This document shows positions 1 through 5,915 of a DNA stretch of 7,622 bases, piece after piece. The DNA comes from Actinomycetota bacterium (GTDB taxonomy: Bacteria; Actinomycetota; Acidimicrobiia; Acidimicrobiales; Ilumatobacteraceae). The position numbers and the translations under genes were made by a program. The DNA lies in NCBI GenBank assembly GCA_009703975.1, contig WLFB01000049.1:1-7622 (forward strand), read 5' to 3'. Every line of letters begins with the position of its first letter. Within the stretch, counting starts at the first letter, position 1. The notes beneath the pieces were generated by a model. That model searched no databases and had not been told where the DNA came from. It was given only the letters and a program-made list of their open reading frames with translations.

Positions 1-191
1 ACAACCGCCACACCAAGCGCCACTTGAACAAAAACAGTGAACTGAGCAAGACCGATGAACCACCATAAAGCACGACTACGCAATGAAACATTTTTATGCG
101 CCACAAGCGCCCAGATACCAGCCATTGCATTACCAATTATCATTATCCACGCCGATGAACTGTGCAGCTCAAGCAATGTAGTCGCAAACAT
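1..191 (-). CDS. Small integral membrane protein of unknown function, cut by the window edge
   Basis: This open frame begins with an ATG at 191..189 and runs off the left edge, giving 63 complete codons. An in-frame TAA lies two codons upstream of the ATG, so the start cannot be much earlier, although no convincing Shine-Dalgarno sequence is visible. Residues of about 14-31 (starting AWIMIIGNAMAGIW) and 41-63 (LWWFIGLAQFTVF onward) form two hydrophobic segments. They are joined by a short basic stretch with His32, Lys33, Arg38 and Arg40, so this is very likely a polytopic inner-membrane protein. The pattern of an N-terminal helix with GNAMAG followed by WALVAH, then LWWF and FVQVALGV, resembles small uncharacterised membrane proteins that I remember from Actinobacteria; I could not check this by search. 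It starts 15 bases after the aldolase stop on the same strand. It has no evident link to sugar synthesis and may mark the border of the glycan locus. Confidence 0.6.
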   Translation of the reverse strand, partial: MFATTLLELHSSSAWIMIIGNAMAGIWALVAHKNVSLRSRALWWFIGLAQFTVFVQVALGVAV

Positions 192-206
192 TAGAATTTA
201 ATTTAC

Positions 207-1199
207 TTAAAGGTTCATTAAATCTTGGGCTATTTCTCGAATCATTGATTCTTGCCCTGCTACTAATCTACGTTTGCCCAATTCTTGCCAAAGATCTTCT
301 TGGCTTACACCAAATTCTGCGGCAAGCTGCTTTACTTGTGGCGCAAATCCACTAAATACACCGGCATCACCACTTTGAATACTTGAACTAGTCGTTCGTG
401 GTAAATATTCTGGACATTTTGTTTCAACTAAGTGGCTCATTTCAAGAAATTTATCTAGCGACGGCGCACCACTTTTCATTCGTCGATAATTAACGATGAT
501 GCTCTCTAACGGCGCGTTCCCAGCACCTGCACCAAGACCCATTGATGATCCATCAATGATCGTCGCATTGTTCTCAATCGCCGAAATTGCATTTGATACA
601 CCGACTCCAAGATTATTGTGAGCGTGAAACCCAACTTGAACCCCGATTTCCTGCTTCAGCGCGTTTACGCGAGTTGCAACGTCTTTAGGAACATAATTTC
701 CTGCCGAATCCATTAACACGACTGCTGACGCTCCATAACCCGCCATCAACTTTGCCTGCGACACGAGGCCCTTCAGGTCAATCGCGTGACTCATCATCAA
801 CACTCCATGAACCATTTGATCTTGTCCTGAAAGATACTCAACGTGCTTTTGAGCAGTAGTTACTTCAGTGACGTGCGTACCGATTCGAAAAATATCGACA
901 CCAGCTTTGATGGCAGGGATGATGTCTCGCTTAATTGTTGCGAAGCCAGGAATTGCATGTACCGCAAGTTTGACTTTTTTGAGATTTTCTCGCGCTGCAG
1001 TCAACAATGAGTAATCGTCAGACTTCGCTTTGCCGACCAAAAACGACGAAGCACCAATGCCGTTTCCATGGCCAACTTCAACTGCCCAAACTCCGGACTG
1101 TTCTGCAATCTGGCAATATTCGCGCACAAACTCTGGCGTCAAAGAATGACGCATCGCATGATTACCATCACGAAGCGTCACATCATAAAAAGAAATCAT
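207..1199 (-). CDS. mhpE: 4-hydroxy-2-oxovalerate aldolase homologue (MhpE/BphI/DmpG family)
   Basis: This 330-residue protein belongs to the DRE-TIM (HMG-CoA lyase-like) class II aldolases, which reversibly split 4-hydroxy-2-oxoacids into pyruvate and an aldehyde. The N-terminal DVTLRDGNHA motif supplies Arg10, the metal ligand Asp11 and the catalytic base His14 (BphI Arg16, Asp17 and His20). FHAHNN at 191-196 supplies metal ligands His192 and His194. GLGAGAGNAPLE (221-232) and the C-terminal GKRRLVAGQE (308-317) are also family signatures, and the length is close to the usual 335-345. Family members work in a complex with an acylating aldehyde dehydrogenase, and that partner is encoded directly upstream with a 4-base ATGA overlap. 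Two tyrosines found in E. coli MhpE (GYAGVYSSF) are Asp278 and Phe282 here, and the LLLPG segment near the aldehyde site is HAIPG (81-85). Substrate or stereochemical preference may therefore differ. I infer a synthetic role making a 4-hydroxy-2-oxoacid for sugar branching; family assignment is firm, direction and substrate are not. Confidence 0.9.
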   Translation of the reverse strand: MISFYDVTLRDGNHAMRHSLTPEFVREYCQIAEQSGVWAVEVGHGNGIGASSFLVGKAKSDDYSLLTAARENLKKVKLAVHAIPGFATIKRDIIPAIKAGVDIFRIGTHVTEVTTAQKHVEYLSGQDQMVHGVLMMSHAIDLKGLVSQAKLMAGYGASAVVLMDSAGNYVPKDVATRVNALKQEIGVQVGFHAHNNLGVGVSNAISAIENNATIIDGSSMGLGAGAGNAPLESIIVNYRRMKSGAPSLDKFLEMSHLVETKCPEYLPRTTSSSIQSGDAGVFSGFAPQVKQLAAEFGVSQEDLWQELGKRRLVAGQESMIREIAQDLMNL

Positions 1200-2113
1200 G
1201 TCGTTATTCTCTCATGGTTAAGACGACTTAAGTGCACGTGCTGTGTGGCAGTTTCAACAGCAGCGGCATTGATTATGTCCAAATTTCCTGAATATTCAGG
1301 CAAGTAATACCCAGAACCTAGAACTTTTACAGTCGCTGAAATTTGGCCACTACCAGCCACATGTGGCTCAACAACTAGATCGTAGCCAGGTACGTAACTT
1401 TTTACCTTTGCAACCAAATCGCGAGATTCTTGAAGAATCTGAACCAGATCAAAGTTTGCTGCACGTACATGCACTGTCGTGCGCATCATCACTGGTGGCT
1501 CTGCCGGGTTCAACACAAGTATTGATTTGACTGCTGAGCACCCAGTGAGCAATGTCGCCATATTTTCCGTTGAGTCAATATATTCGTCGATATTGTTGCG
1601 CGTCGCAGGTCCAGCCGACAACGAGGCAATGCTTGATGAGATTTCAACTTCTTCAACCGACTTTGCATGCTTAGTGATCGCATAAATTAACGCCGCAGAA
1701 GATTGTCCTCCACACGTGACCATTGAATAGTTCGCAACATAGTCTGTGGAGATTTTCATTGATGGAGAATTATCAATCAAGACTGGAACTAATGGCTTAC
1801 CAATTCGTGATGGGGTCAGATCAATTATCCACTTCTTATGCTTCTGAACAATTGCCCAGTGTTCGGCGTGCGCAGTTGCCGAAGTTGCATCAAAAACTCC
1901 GTCTAGATAAGGCCACAATGGTTCAAGTGACTCGATCCCAGAATCGAGCAAATTAGGCACTCGCCCGTGCATTCGAGTCAGCCCAGAACTTGTCGATCGA
2001 CGACCGACAAATGCCACCACATCAAATTTGGGGTCTTTTAACAATCTTTCGCAAAGGTCGGTGCCGATGTTTCCAGTTCCGATTACTGCAACTTTAATTT
2101 TGTCGTTGCTCAT
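1196..2113 (-). CDS. mhpF: Acylating acetaldehyde dehydrogenase homologue (MhpF/BphJ/DmpF family)
   Basis: Members of this family convert an aldehyde, CoA and NAD+ to acyl-CoA and NADH, reversibly, and receive the aldehyde by channelling from the partner aldolase. With the start at the ATG of 2113..2111 the protein has 305 residues, normal for the family. The Rossmann motif IGTGNIG occupies 11-17, the catalytic cysteine is Cys134 in MVTCGGQ, SAGPATRNNIDEY lies at 166-178, LNPAEPP at 201-207, and GNLDIINAAA (276-285) closes the domain. The frame stays open back to an ATG at 2161, but that start would add 16 unrelated residues and lie 68 bases inside the preceding gene. The 2113 start has a GAGAGG ribosome-binding site eight bases upstream and begins, as usual, just before the Rossmann strand. 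The gene overlaps the ThDP enzyme by 20 bases and the aldolase by 4, so the three are probably translated together. In a biosynthetic setting it would reduce acetyl-CoA to acetaldehyde; that direction is inference. Confidence 0.92.
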   Translation of the reverse strand: MSNDKIKVAVIGTGNIGTDLCERLLKDPKFDVVAFVGRRSTSSGLTRMHGRVPNLLDSGIESLEPLWPYLDGVFDATSATAHAEHWAIVQKHKKWIIDLTPSRIGKPLVPVLIDNSPSMKISTDYVANYSMVTCGGQSSAALIYAITKHAKSVEEVEISSSIASLSAGPATRNNIDEYIDSTENMATLLTGCSAVKSILVLNPAEPPVMMRTTVHVRAANFDLVQILQESRDLVAKVKSYVPGYDLVVEPHVAGSGQISATVKVLGSGYYLPEYSGNLDIINAAAVETATQHVHLSRLNHERITT

Positions 2114-3968
2114 AAGGCAAACCTCTCGACTTATACGAATTTGCATGTGGCTGATAGCCAAGTAAATCCCTTAACGATTCTATTGAAATCATTGGATCCA
2201 GATCTTCAAGCGGCGGCGAAACAAGTGTGCCATCAGCAAGTTTGCTAGTAGCTAGTCTCGGCAAATATTTTTGATCTGGGGACATCTTGATTTCAATCAA
2301 AACTGCTTCTGGCGATTCAAGCGCAGGTCGTAATGCTGATTCAAAACTACTTATATTGTCAATCAAACAATATTCAAAGCCGAAAGTCTTGGCTAGGTCC
2401 GAGAACAAAGGAAAACTGATTCCAGAGTTAATATCCGAACCAGATACTCTTGCATCAAATAAGTTCTGCTGAGAAATTTTAATCATCGTATAGCCATCAT
2501 TATTGAAAATAAACAATTTCATCGGAATCTGGTGATGCTTGACTAGTTGAAGCTCTTGCAGATTAAACATGATCGCACCATCAGTGTTTAAACAAATCAG
2601 TTGCCGTTTCGGGTCTGCGAAGTGAGCGCCGATCGCTCCCGGTAAACCAAAACCCATCTCTCCGAGACCTTGCGATGTGAAGATCCGTTGAGTACCTTTG
2701 GCCGCAAGCGCATAGTGGCCGGTCAGCAACCCTGCACCAACGTCAGTCGCAACAATTGCGTCTTCATGCAACACAGAATTAAGAAAATTGATTACATCAA
2801 AAGAATGCACTTCATGTGCTGAACCAACTGCAGCACCAATTTGCTCAGACCGCGGCAGTTTTTGCCAAATCTCTTGAGCATTCAATAGCCATAGTGACAA
2901 CGAGTCGCTTTTTGGTAATTCCACTAGTTCTTTTAATACTTGATCTAGAAAAGTCTCTGAAGACTGACAAATTGGGTTCCATTGGTGCTTTGCGAATTTT
3001 GAAAGCTCTATGGGATCTACATCTACTATCCATCGGTCGGCCATTCTTGCAAAATCATCTCTGTCGTATCCAATTTGAGGAATCGCCAATCTTGTGCCAA
3101 CACAAAGGATGAAATCACTTTTCTGCAAAATAATATTTGACGCTCTATCGCCGTAGATGCCGATTCGACCCATATTCAACGGATGTGCATCTTCAAATAA
3201 ATCTAAGGCCGACCAAGAAAGACAAAATGGAATCTGATATTTCTCAACTAATTCACGTGCCCTAGCTAAAGCACTCTCGCCACGAACCCCATTGCCAAAA
3301 TAAAGCAACGGCCGGTTGGCTTTGCTTAATCGCTTAGCACATTCGGTGATCAACTTAATGTTCGATTCTGGTTGGTCAGGCTTGGTATTTTTACTCTCAG
3401 CTGCAGAAATAACGATCTGCTCCGATGACGAAGTCATTTTGCGTTGTAAATCCATCGGAAGGTCAACAAGCACTGGGCCCATTCGGTCTGTTGATGCAGA
3501 CTCCCATGCCTCGTTGAATTTTGCAGTGATCTCAGTTGCAGACAAGATTCGTGATGCAGATTTTGTTATCGGTTCAGCAACTGTCTTAGAGTCGAAACCT
3601 TGCACACCGTAGGCTCGAAACTCTTGCATATTCTCACAGTGAAACGAACTCTCATTGCCGGACAAAATTAGAACAGGTACCGAGTCAAGGTAAGCGCTTA
3701 AGATACCGGACAACGAATTGATAGTGCCACCGCCAGTGGTTACGAGTGCAACGCCTACTTTGCCAGAGACTCGTGAATATCCTTGTGCTTCCATCACTGC
3801 TGCTTGTTCATGGTGCGAAAAGACAAATTTGATTTTCGTATTCCTGCCTATTGCATCAACAAGAGCTAAGTTTCCGGCACCAGTGATACAAAAAATTATT
3901 TCTACGCCCCGTTCGACAAGAAGCGCAGCAACTACATCTGCGCCAGTCATAGTGCTTGAATCAGCCAT
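2094..3968 (-). CDS. Thiamine-diphosphate-dependent enzyme, acetolactate-synthase fold, probable sugar C-branching (YerE-like) acyltransferase
   Basis: The 624-residue protein has the three-domain layout of the acetolactate synthase family: a pyrimidine-binding domain (about 5-175), a central domain (about 200-350) and a diphosphate-binding domain (about 385-565). Glu54 in SHHEQAA is the glutamate that activates the cofactor. The diphosphate/Mg motif starts at NTDG (461-464), where the usual GDG is TDG, and ends at Asn489-Asn490 after the normal spacing. A C-terminal tail with VSPPLEDLDP (583-592) resembles, from memory, ThDP proteins of polysaccharide loci more than catabolic IlvB. No small regulatory subunit gene follows. 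The enzyme would decarboxylate a 2-oxoacid and transfer the acyl anion to an acceptor. Placed with an E1 dehydratase and an SDR, the likely acceptor is a CDP-4-keto-3,6-dideoxy sugar, as for YerE of Yersinia. Whether the donor is pyruvate or 4-hydroxy-2-oxovalerate from the adjacent aldolase is open. The ATG has a GAGG site four bases upstream, 33 bases after the SDR gene. Confidence 0.85.
   Translation of the reverse strand: MADSSTMTGADVVAALLVERGVEIIFCITGAGNLALVDAIGRNTKIKFVFSHHEQAAVMEAQGYSRVSGKVGVALVTTGGGTINSLSGILSAYLDSVPVLILSGNESSFHCENMQEFRAYGVQGFDSKTVAEPITKSASRILSATEITAKFNEAWESASTDRMGPVLVDLPMDLQRKMTSSSEQIVISAAESKNTKPDQPESNIKLITECAKRLSKANRPLLYFGNGVRGESALARARELVEKYQIPFCLSWSALDLFEDAHPLNMGRIGIYGDRASNIILQKSDFILCVGTRLAIPQIGYDRDDFARMADRWIVDVDPIELSKFAKHQWNPICQSSETFLDQVLKELVELPKSDSLSLWLLNAQEIWQKLPRSEQIGAAVGSAHEVHSFDVINFLNSVLHEDAIVATDVGAGLLTGHYALAAKGTQRIFTSQGLGEMGFGLPGAIGAHFADPKRQLICLNTDGAIMFNLQELQLVKHHQIPMKLFIFNNDGYTMIKISQQNLFDARVSGSDINSGISFPLFSDLAKTFGFEYCLIDNISSFESALRPALESPEAVLIEIKMSPDQKYLPRLATSKLADGTLVSPPLEDLDPMISIESLRDLLGYQPHANSYKSRGLPYEQRQN
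2122..2127 (-). promoter_or_regulatory. Ribosome-binding site that decides the mhpF start
   Basis: On the minus strand this reads GAGAGG and lies eight bases before the ATG at 2113. It sits inside the 3' end of the ThDP gene and supports the 305-residue start over the ATG at 2161. Confidence 0.7.
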
Positions 3969-3972
3969 TTAT

Positions 3973-3976
3973 CCTC
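3973..3976 (-). promoter_or_regulatory. Ribosome-binding site of the ThDP enzyme gene
   Basis: GAGG on the minus strand, within ACGAGGATAAATG, lies four bases before the ATG at 3968. It is one of only two clear Shine-Dalgarno sequences in the window. It supports the first methionine rather than Met7 of the same frame. Confidence 0.6.
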
Positions 3977-4001
3977 GTGCGATCGCGTAAAACTTGCGTA
4001 A

Positions 4002-4928
4002 CTAACCTTTAATCAAGTCTAATAGTGCTTCTTGCCACGAAATTGTCTCATCAACTTTCAGCAAGTCCTTAGTTAGTTCATTATCTGCGATATAAACATC
4101 ACCAGACTTATGGTGATCATTTACACTGACTTTTGCCGAAAATTGTTTAGCAACAAACTCGGCAAGATCAATCATCGTCAAAGGAATAGAACTTCCGATC
4201 GACAACATGGGCAACTCTTGATCGGCTTGTAGTGCAGCAACAATCCAAGCCGACATATCATGCGCCGATAAATAACTTCGAACTGTCATCGGATCGCCTG
4301 TGAGGGAAACAACTCCAGAAGACTTTGCCATTGAAATAAACGATGGGACCGCATAGTGGATCTTTTCGCGAATGTGTTCACCGATAAATGAATACAGTCT
4401 TGCTATTTGAAGATCAAATTTTTTGTCACCTTGAGCCTGCCGCAATAGTCGCTCGGCTTCTAGTCGCCCTTCAACAAAATTTGCCTTGGGCCATTCTCCG
4501 TTTCGTGTACTGTTTGCCTGACGACCAACTCGCACATCAGAAATTATCGGAAAATGTCCAAAACACGCTCCAGAGCTTGCATGTACTACAACGGGCGGCT
4601 GCAAAAGTGTTTCACACCATTCAATGAGTCGTCGCGTGAATAAAACGAAATCGTCGGACGCTTTTTGGCTATACGCCTTTTCTGATCCGTCTGCTACGAG
4701 TTGCAATATGTGAGTTACAGAGCGATCAAAACTCCATTTATCTAAAAGATCGGCCCGAATATGTCTTACTTTAAGATTGGCGACAACCTGATCGCCCAAA
4801 TCCAACATCTCGCTCCGGGATGCGAGCGAAATCAGTTCAGGTCTTTGATCAAGTGGCATCGCAGATATGAAATCAACGACACTACGACCGACAAAACCAG
4901 ATGCGCCAGTAATCAGTAAATGTCTAAT
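4002..4928 (-). CDS. Extended SDR protein: NAD-dependent epimerase/dehydratase family, probable nucleotide-sugar reductase, apparent ATT start
   Basis: The first ATG of this frame (4859) would give 285 residues lacking the cofactor motif. The 23 codons before it encode LLITGASGFVG, a complete GxxGxxG Rossmann motif (Gly8, Gly11, Gly14 in the longer protein), so the real protein is about 308 residues. No ATG, GTG or TTG is in frame between the stop at 4949..4947 and 4859. ATT at 4928..4926 would give the natural N-terminus MRHLLITGASG. Later features are SSGACFG (118-124), SFIGEH at about 180-185, and an RSYLSAHDMSAW stretch at 217-228 typical of RfbJ- and GalE-like SDRs. The usual YxxxK catalytic pair appears as Phe151-VEG-Arg155, so both residues are replaced. 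In the pathway proposed here it would reduce the side-chain ketone made by the ThDP enzyme (YerF-like) or the 4-keto group. The changed catalytic pair makes the exact reaction uncertain. It lies 39 bases after the glycosyltransferase stop and 33 before the ThDP gene. Confidence 0.8.
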   Translation of the reverse strand: MRHLLITGASGFVGRSVVDFISAMPLDQRPELISLASRSEMLDLGDQVVANLKVRHIRADLLDKWSFDRSVTHILQLVADGSEKAYSQKASDDFVLFTRRLIEWCETLLQPPVVVHASSGACFGHFPIISDVRVGRQANSTRNGEWPKANFVEGRLEAERLLRQAQGDKKFDLQIARLYSFIGEHIREKIHYAVPSFISMAKSSGVVSLTGDPMTVRSYLSAHDMSAWIVAALQADQELPMLSIGSSIPLTMIDLAEFVAKQFSAKVSVNDHHKSGDVYIADNELTKDLLKVDETISWQEALLDLIKG

Positions 4929-4967
4929 ATTCCCGATTCGACAAGATTAGTAGAAGGCACCAATAAA

Positions 4968-5915
4968 TTAATATTTATTATTAATCACTTCAGCAATAAT
5001 GAAATTTGGTCGGTTCTTAACTTCAGAGTGAATCATTGCCACATATTCGGCCAGTATGCCAATCATAAAAGAGAGTAAGCCAAAGAAGAACAGAACAATA
5101 GTGACGATTGTCGCAAAACCAGCGAAAGGCGTACCAATAATAAATTTCAGAATCGCAAAGATAACCATCGTCGTAAGGGCGATTCCTGAGCAGCCGATTC
5201 CGAACCAAGTAATGAATCGCAGCGGAACATCCGAAAACGAAAGTATTCCGTGTTTCGCGAGCCGCAGTACTGTTGTTAACTTCGCTTTAGAATCTCCGCC
5301 GAATCGGGCCGGCCGTGGCCGGCTAATGCCAAAAGATTTAAAGCCAACCCATGCAAATAGCCCACGAACAAAACGGTTGCTCTCACGCATCGATCGCACA
5401 GATTCATAAACTTTTCGATCAACCAATCGATAGTCACTAACCCCTTTTGGTATTAGCCCATCAGTCAGTCGATCGGCGACAAAGTAGAACATTCGAGAGT
5501 TAAATCGCCTCAGAAGGCCACTTGTTTCTCGTTTCTCGACAACCATGTAAATGTTTTCATAACCTTCCTCCCATTTCTTTGCGAAGTCGATTATCAATTC
5601 AGGAGGGTCTTGCAAGTCGGCGGTCATAATCACACATGCGTCGCCCGTCGCTAGTTCAAGCCCTGCGGTTATACCCCCGTCCATTCCAAAATTTCGGGAC
5701 AAACGAATCGGTTTGAATCGTCTATCGGCTACTGCGATCTTTTGAAGTAACGACCAAGTTTTGTCTTTAGATCCATTTTCAACAATCAACACTTCAAACT
5801 TATACTTTTTAAGTTTGTCCATTACCTTGGTTAATTGTCGTGCTAGTTCGTTAACACAATCTTCTTCGTTATAAGCCGGAATAACAATTGAAATTAGCTT
5901 TTTACTCGCGGTCAT
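4968..5915 (-). CDS. Family 2 glycosyltransferase, DPM1/GtrB/ArnC-like, with two C-terminal membrane helices
   Basis: The 315-residue protein has a GT-A domain followed by two hydrophobic helices at about 232-259 and 264-292, the architecture of polyprenyl-phosphate glycosyltransferases such as GtrB and ArnC. The nucleotide-binding start is [10 protein letters not shown] (10-19). The usual DDGS is ENGS (46-49), and the metal/phosphate motif is DLQDPPE (100-106). [11 protein letters not shown] (71-81) and [10 protein letters not shown] (158-167) are also family hallmarks. Such enzymes transfer a sugar from a nucleotide donor to undecaprenyl phosphate on the cytoplasmic face, for later glycan modification. 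The start ATG overlaps the rfbH stop in an ATGA, so the genes are probably coupled. The position suggests that it handles the sugar made by this cluster, but donor specificity cannot be read from the sequence, and a more general lipid-linked sugar role is equally possible. Confidence 0.88.
   Translation of the reverse strand: MTASKKLISIVIPAYNEEDCVNELARQLTKVMDKLKKYKFEVLIVENGSKDKTWSLLQKIAVADRRFKPIRLSRNFGMDGGITAGLELATGDACVIMTADLQDPPELIIDFAKKWEEGYENIYMVVEKRETSGLLRRFNSRMFYFVADRLTDGLIPKGVSDYRLVDRKVYESVRSMRESNRFVRGLFAWVGFKSFGISRPRPARFGGDSKAKLTTVLRLAKHGILSFSDVPLRFITWFGIGCSGIALTTMVIFAILKFIIGTPFAGFATIVTIVLFFFGLLSFMIGILAEYVAMIHSEVKNRPNFIIAEVINNKY

Noticed and set aside
207..2113. Part of a meta-cleavage aromatic degradation operon
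   Set aside because: No dioxygenase, semialdehyde hydrolase or hydratase gene is present, and all pathway neighbours within the window point to sugar synthesis.
1196..2161. mhpF start at the ATG of 2161, giving 321 residues
   Set aside because: The 16 extra residues do not fit the family, would deepen the overlap with the ThDP gene to 68 bases, and the GAGAGG site serves the ATG at 2113.
2816..3112. Plus-strand frames of 60 to 117 residues, for example here and at 1007-1307, 3316-3612, 5056-5409 and 6879-7127
   Set aside because: Each lies opposite a well-supported minus-strand gene, has no recognisable motif and no ribosome-binding site; they are antisense shadows.
2094..3968. Housekeeping acetolactate synthase large subunit (IlvB) for branched-chain amino acids
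   Set aside because: No small-subunit or other ilv gene is nearby, the C-terminal tail differs, and the neighbours are nucleotide-sugar and aldolase genes.
3979..3986. GCGATCGC, the cyanobacterial HIP1 octamer
   Set aside because: I noticed only this one copy, and HIP1 is meaningful only when strongly repeated; it does not support a cyanobacterial origin.
4962..4979. Perfect 7-base inverted repeat with a 4-base loop over the end of the glycosyltransferase gene
   Set aside because: It is made only of A and T, so the hairpin would be very weak, with no T-tract; it is likely chance in an AT-rich stretch and not a terminator.
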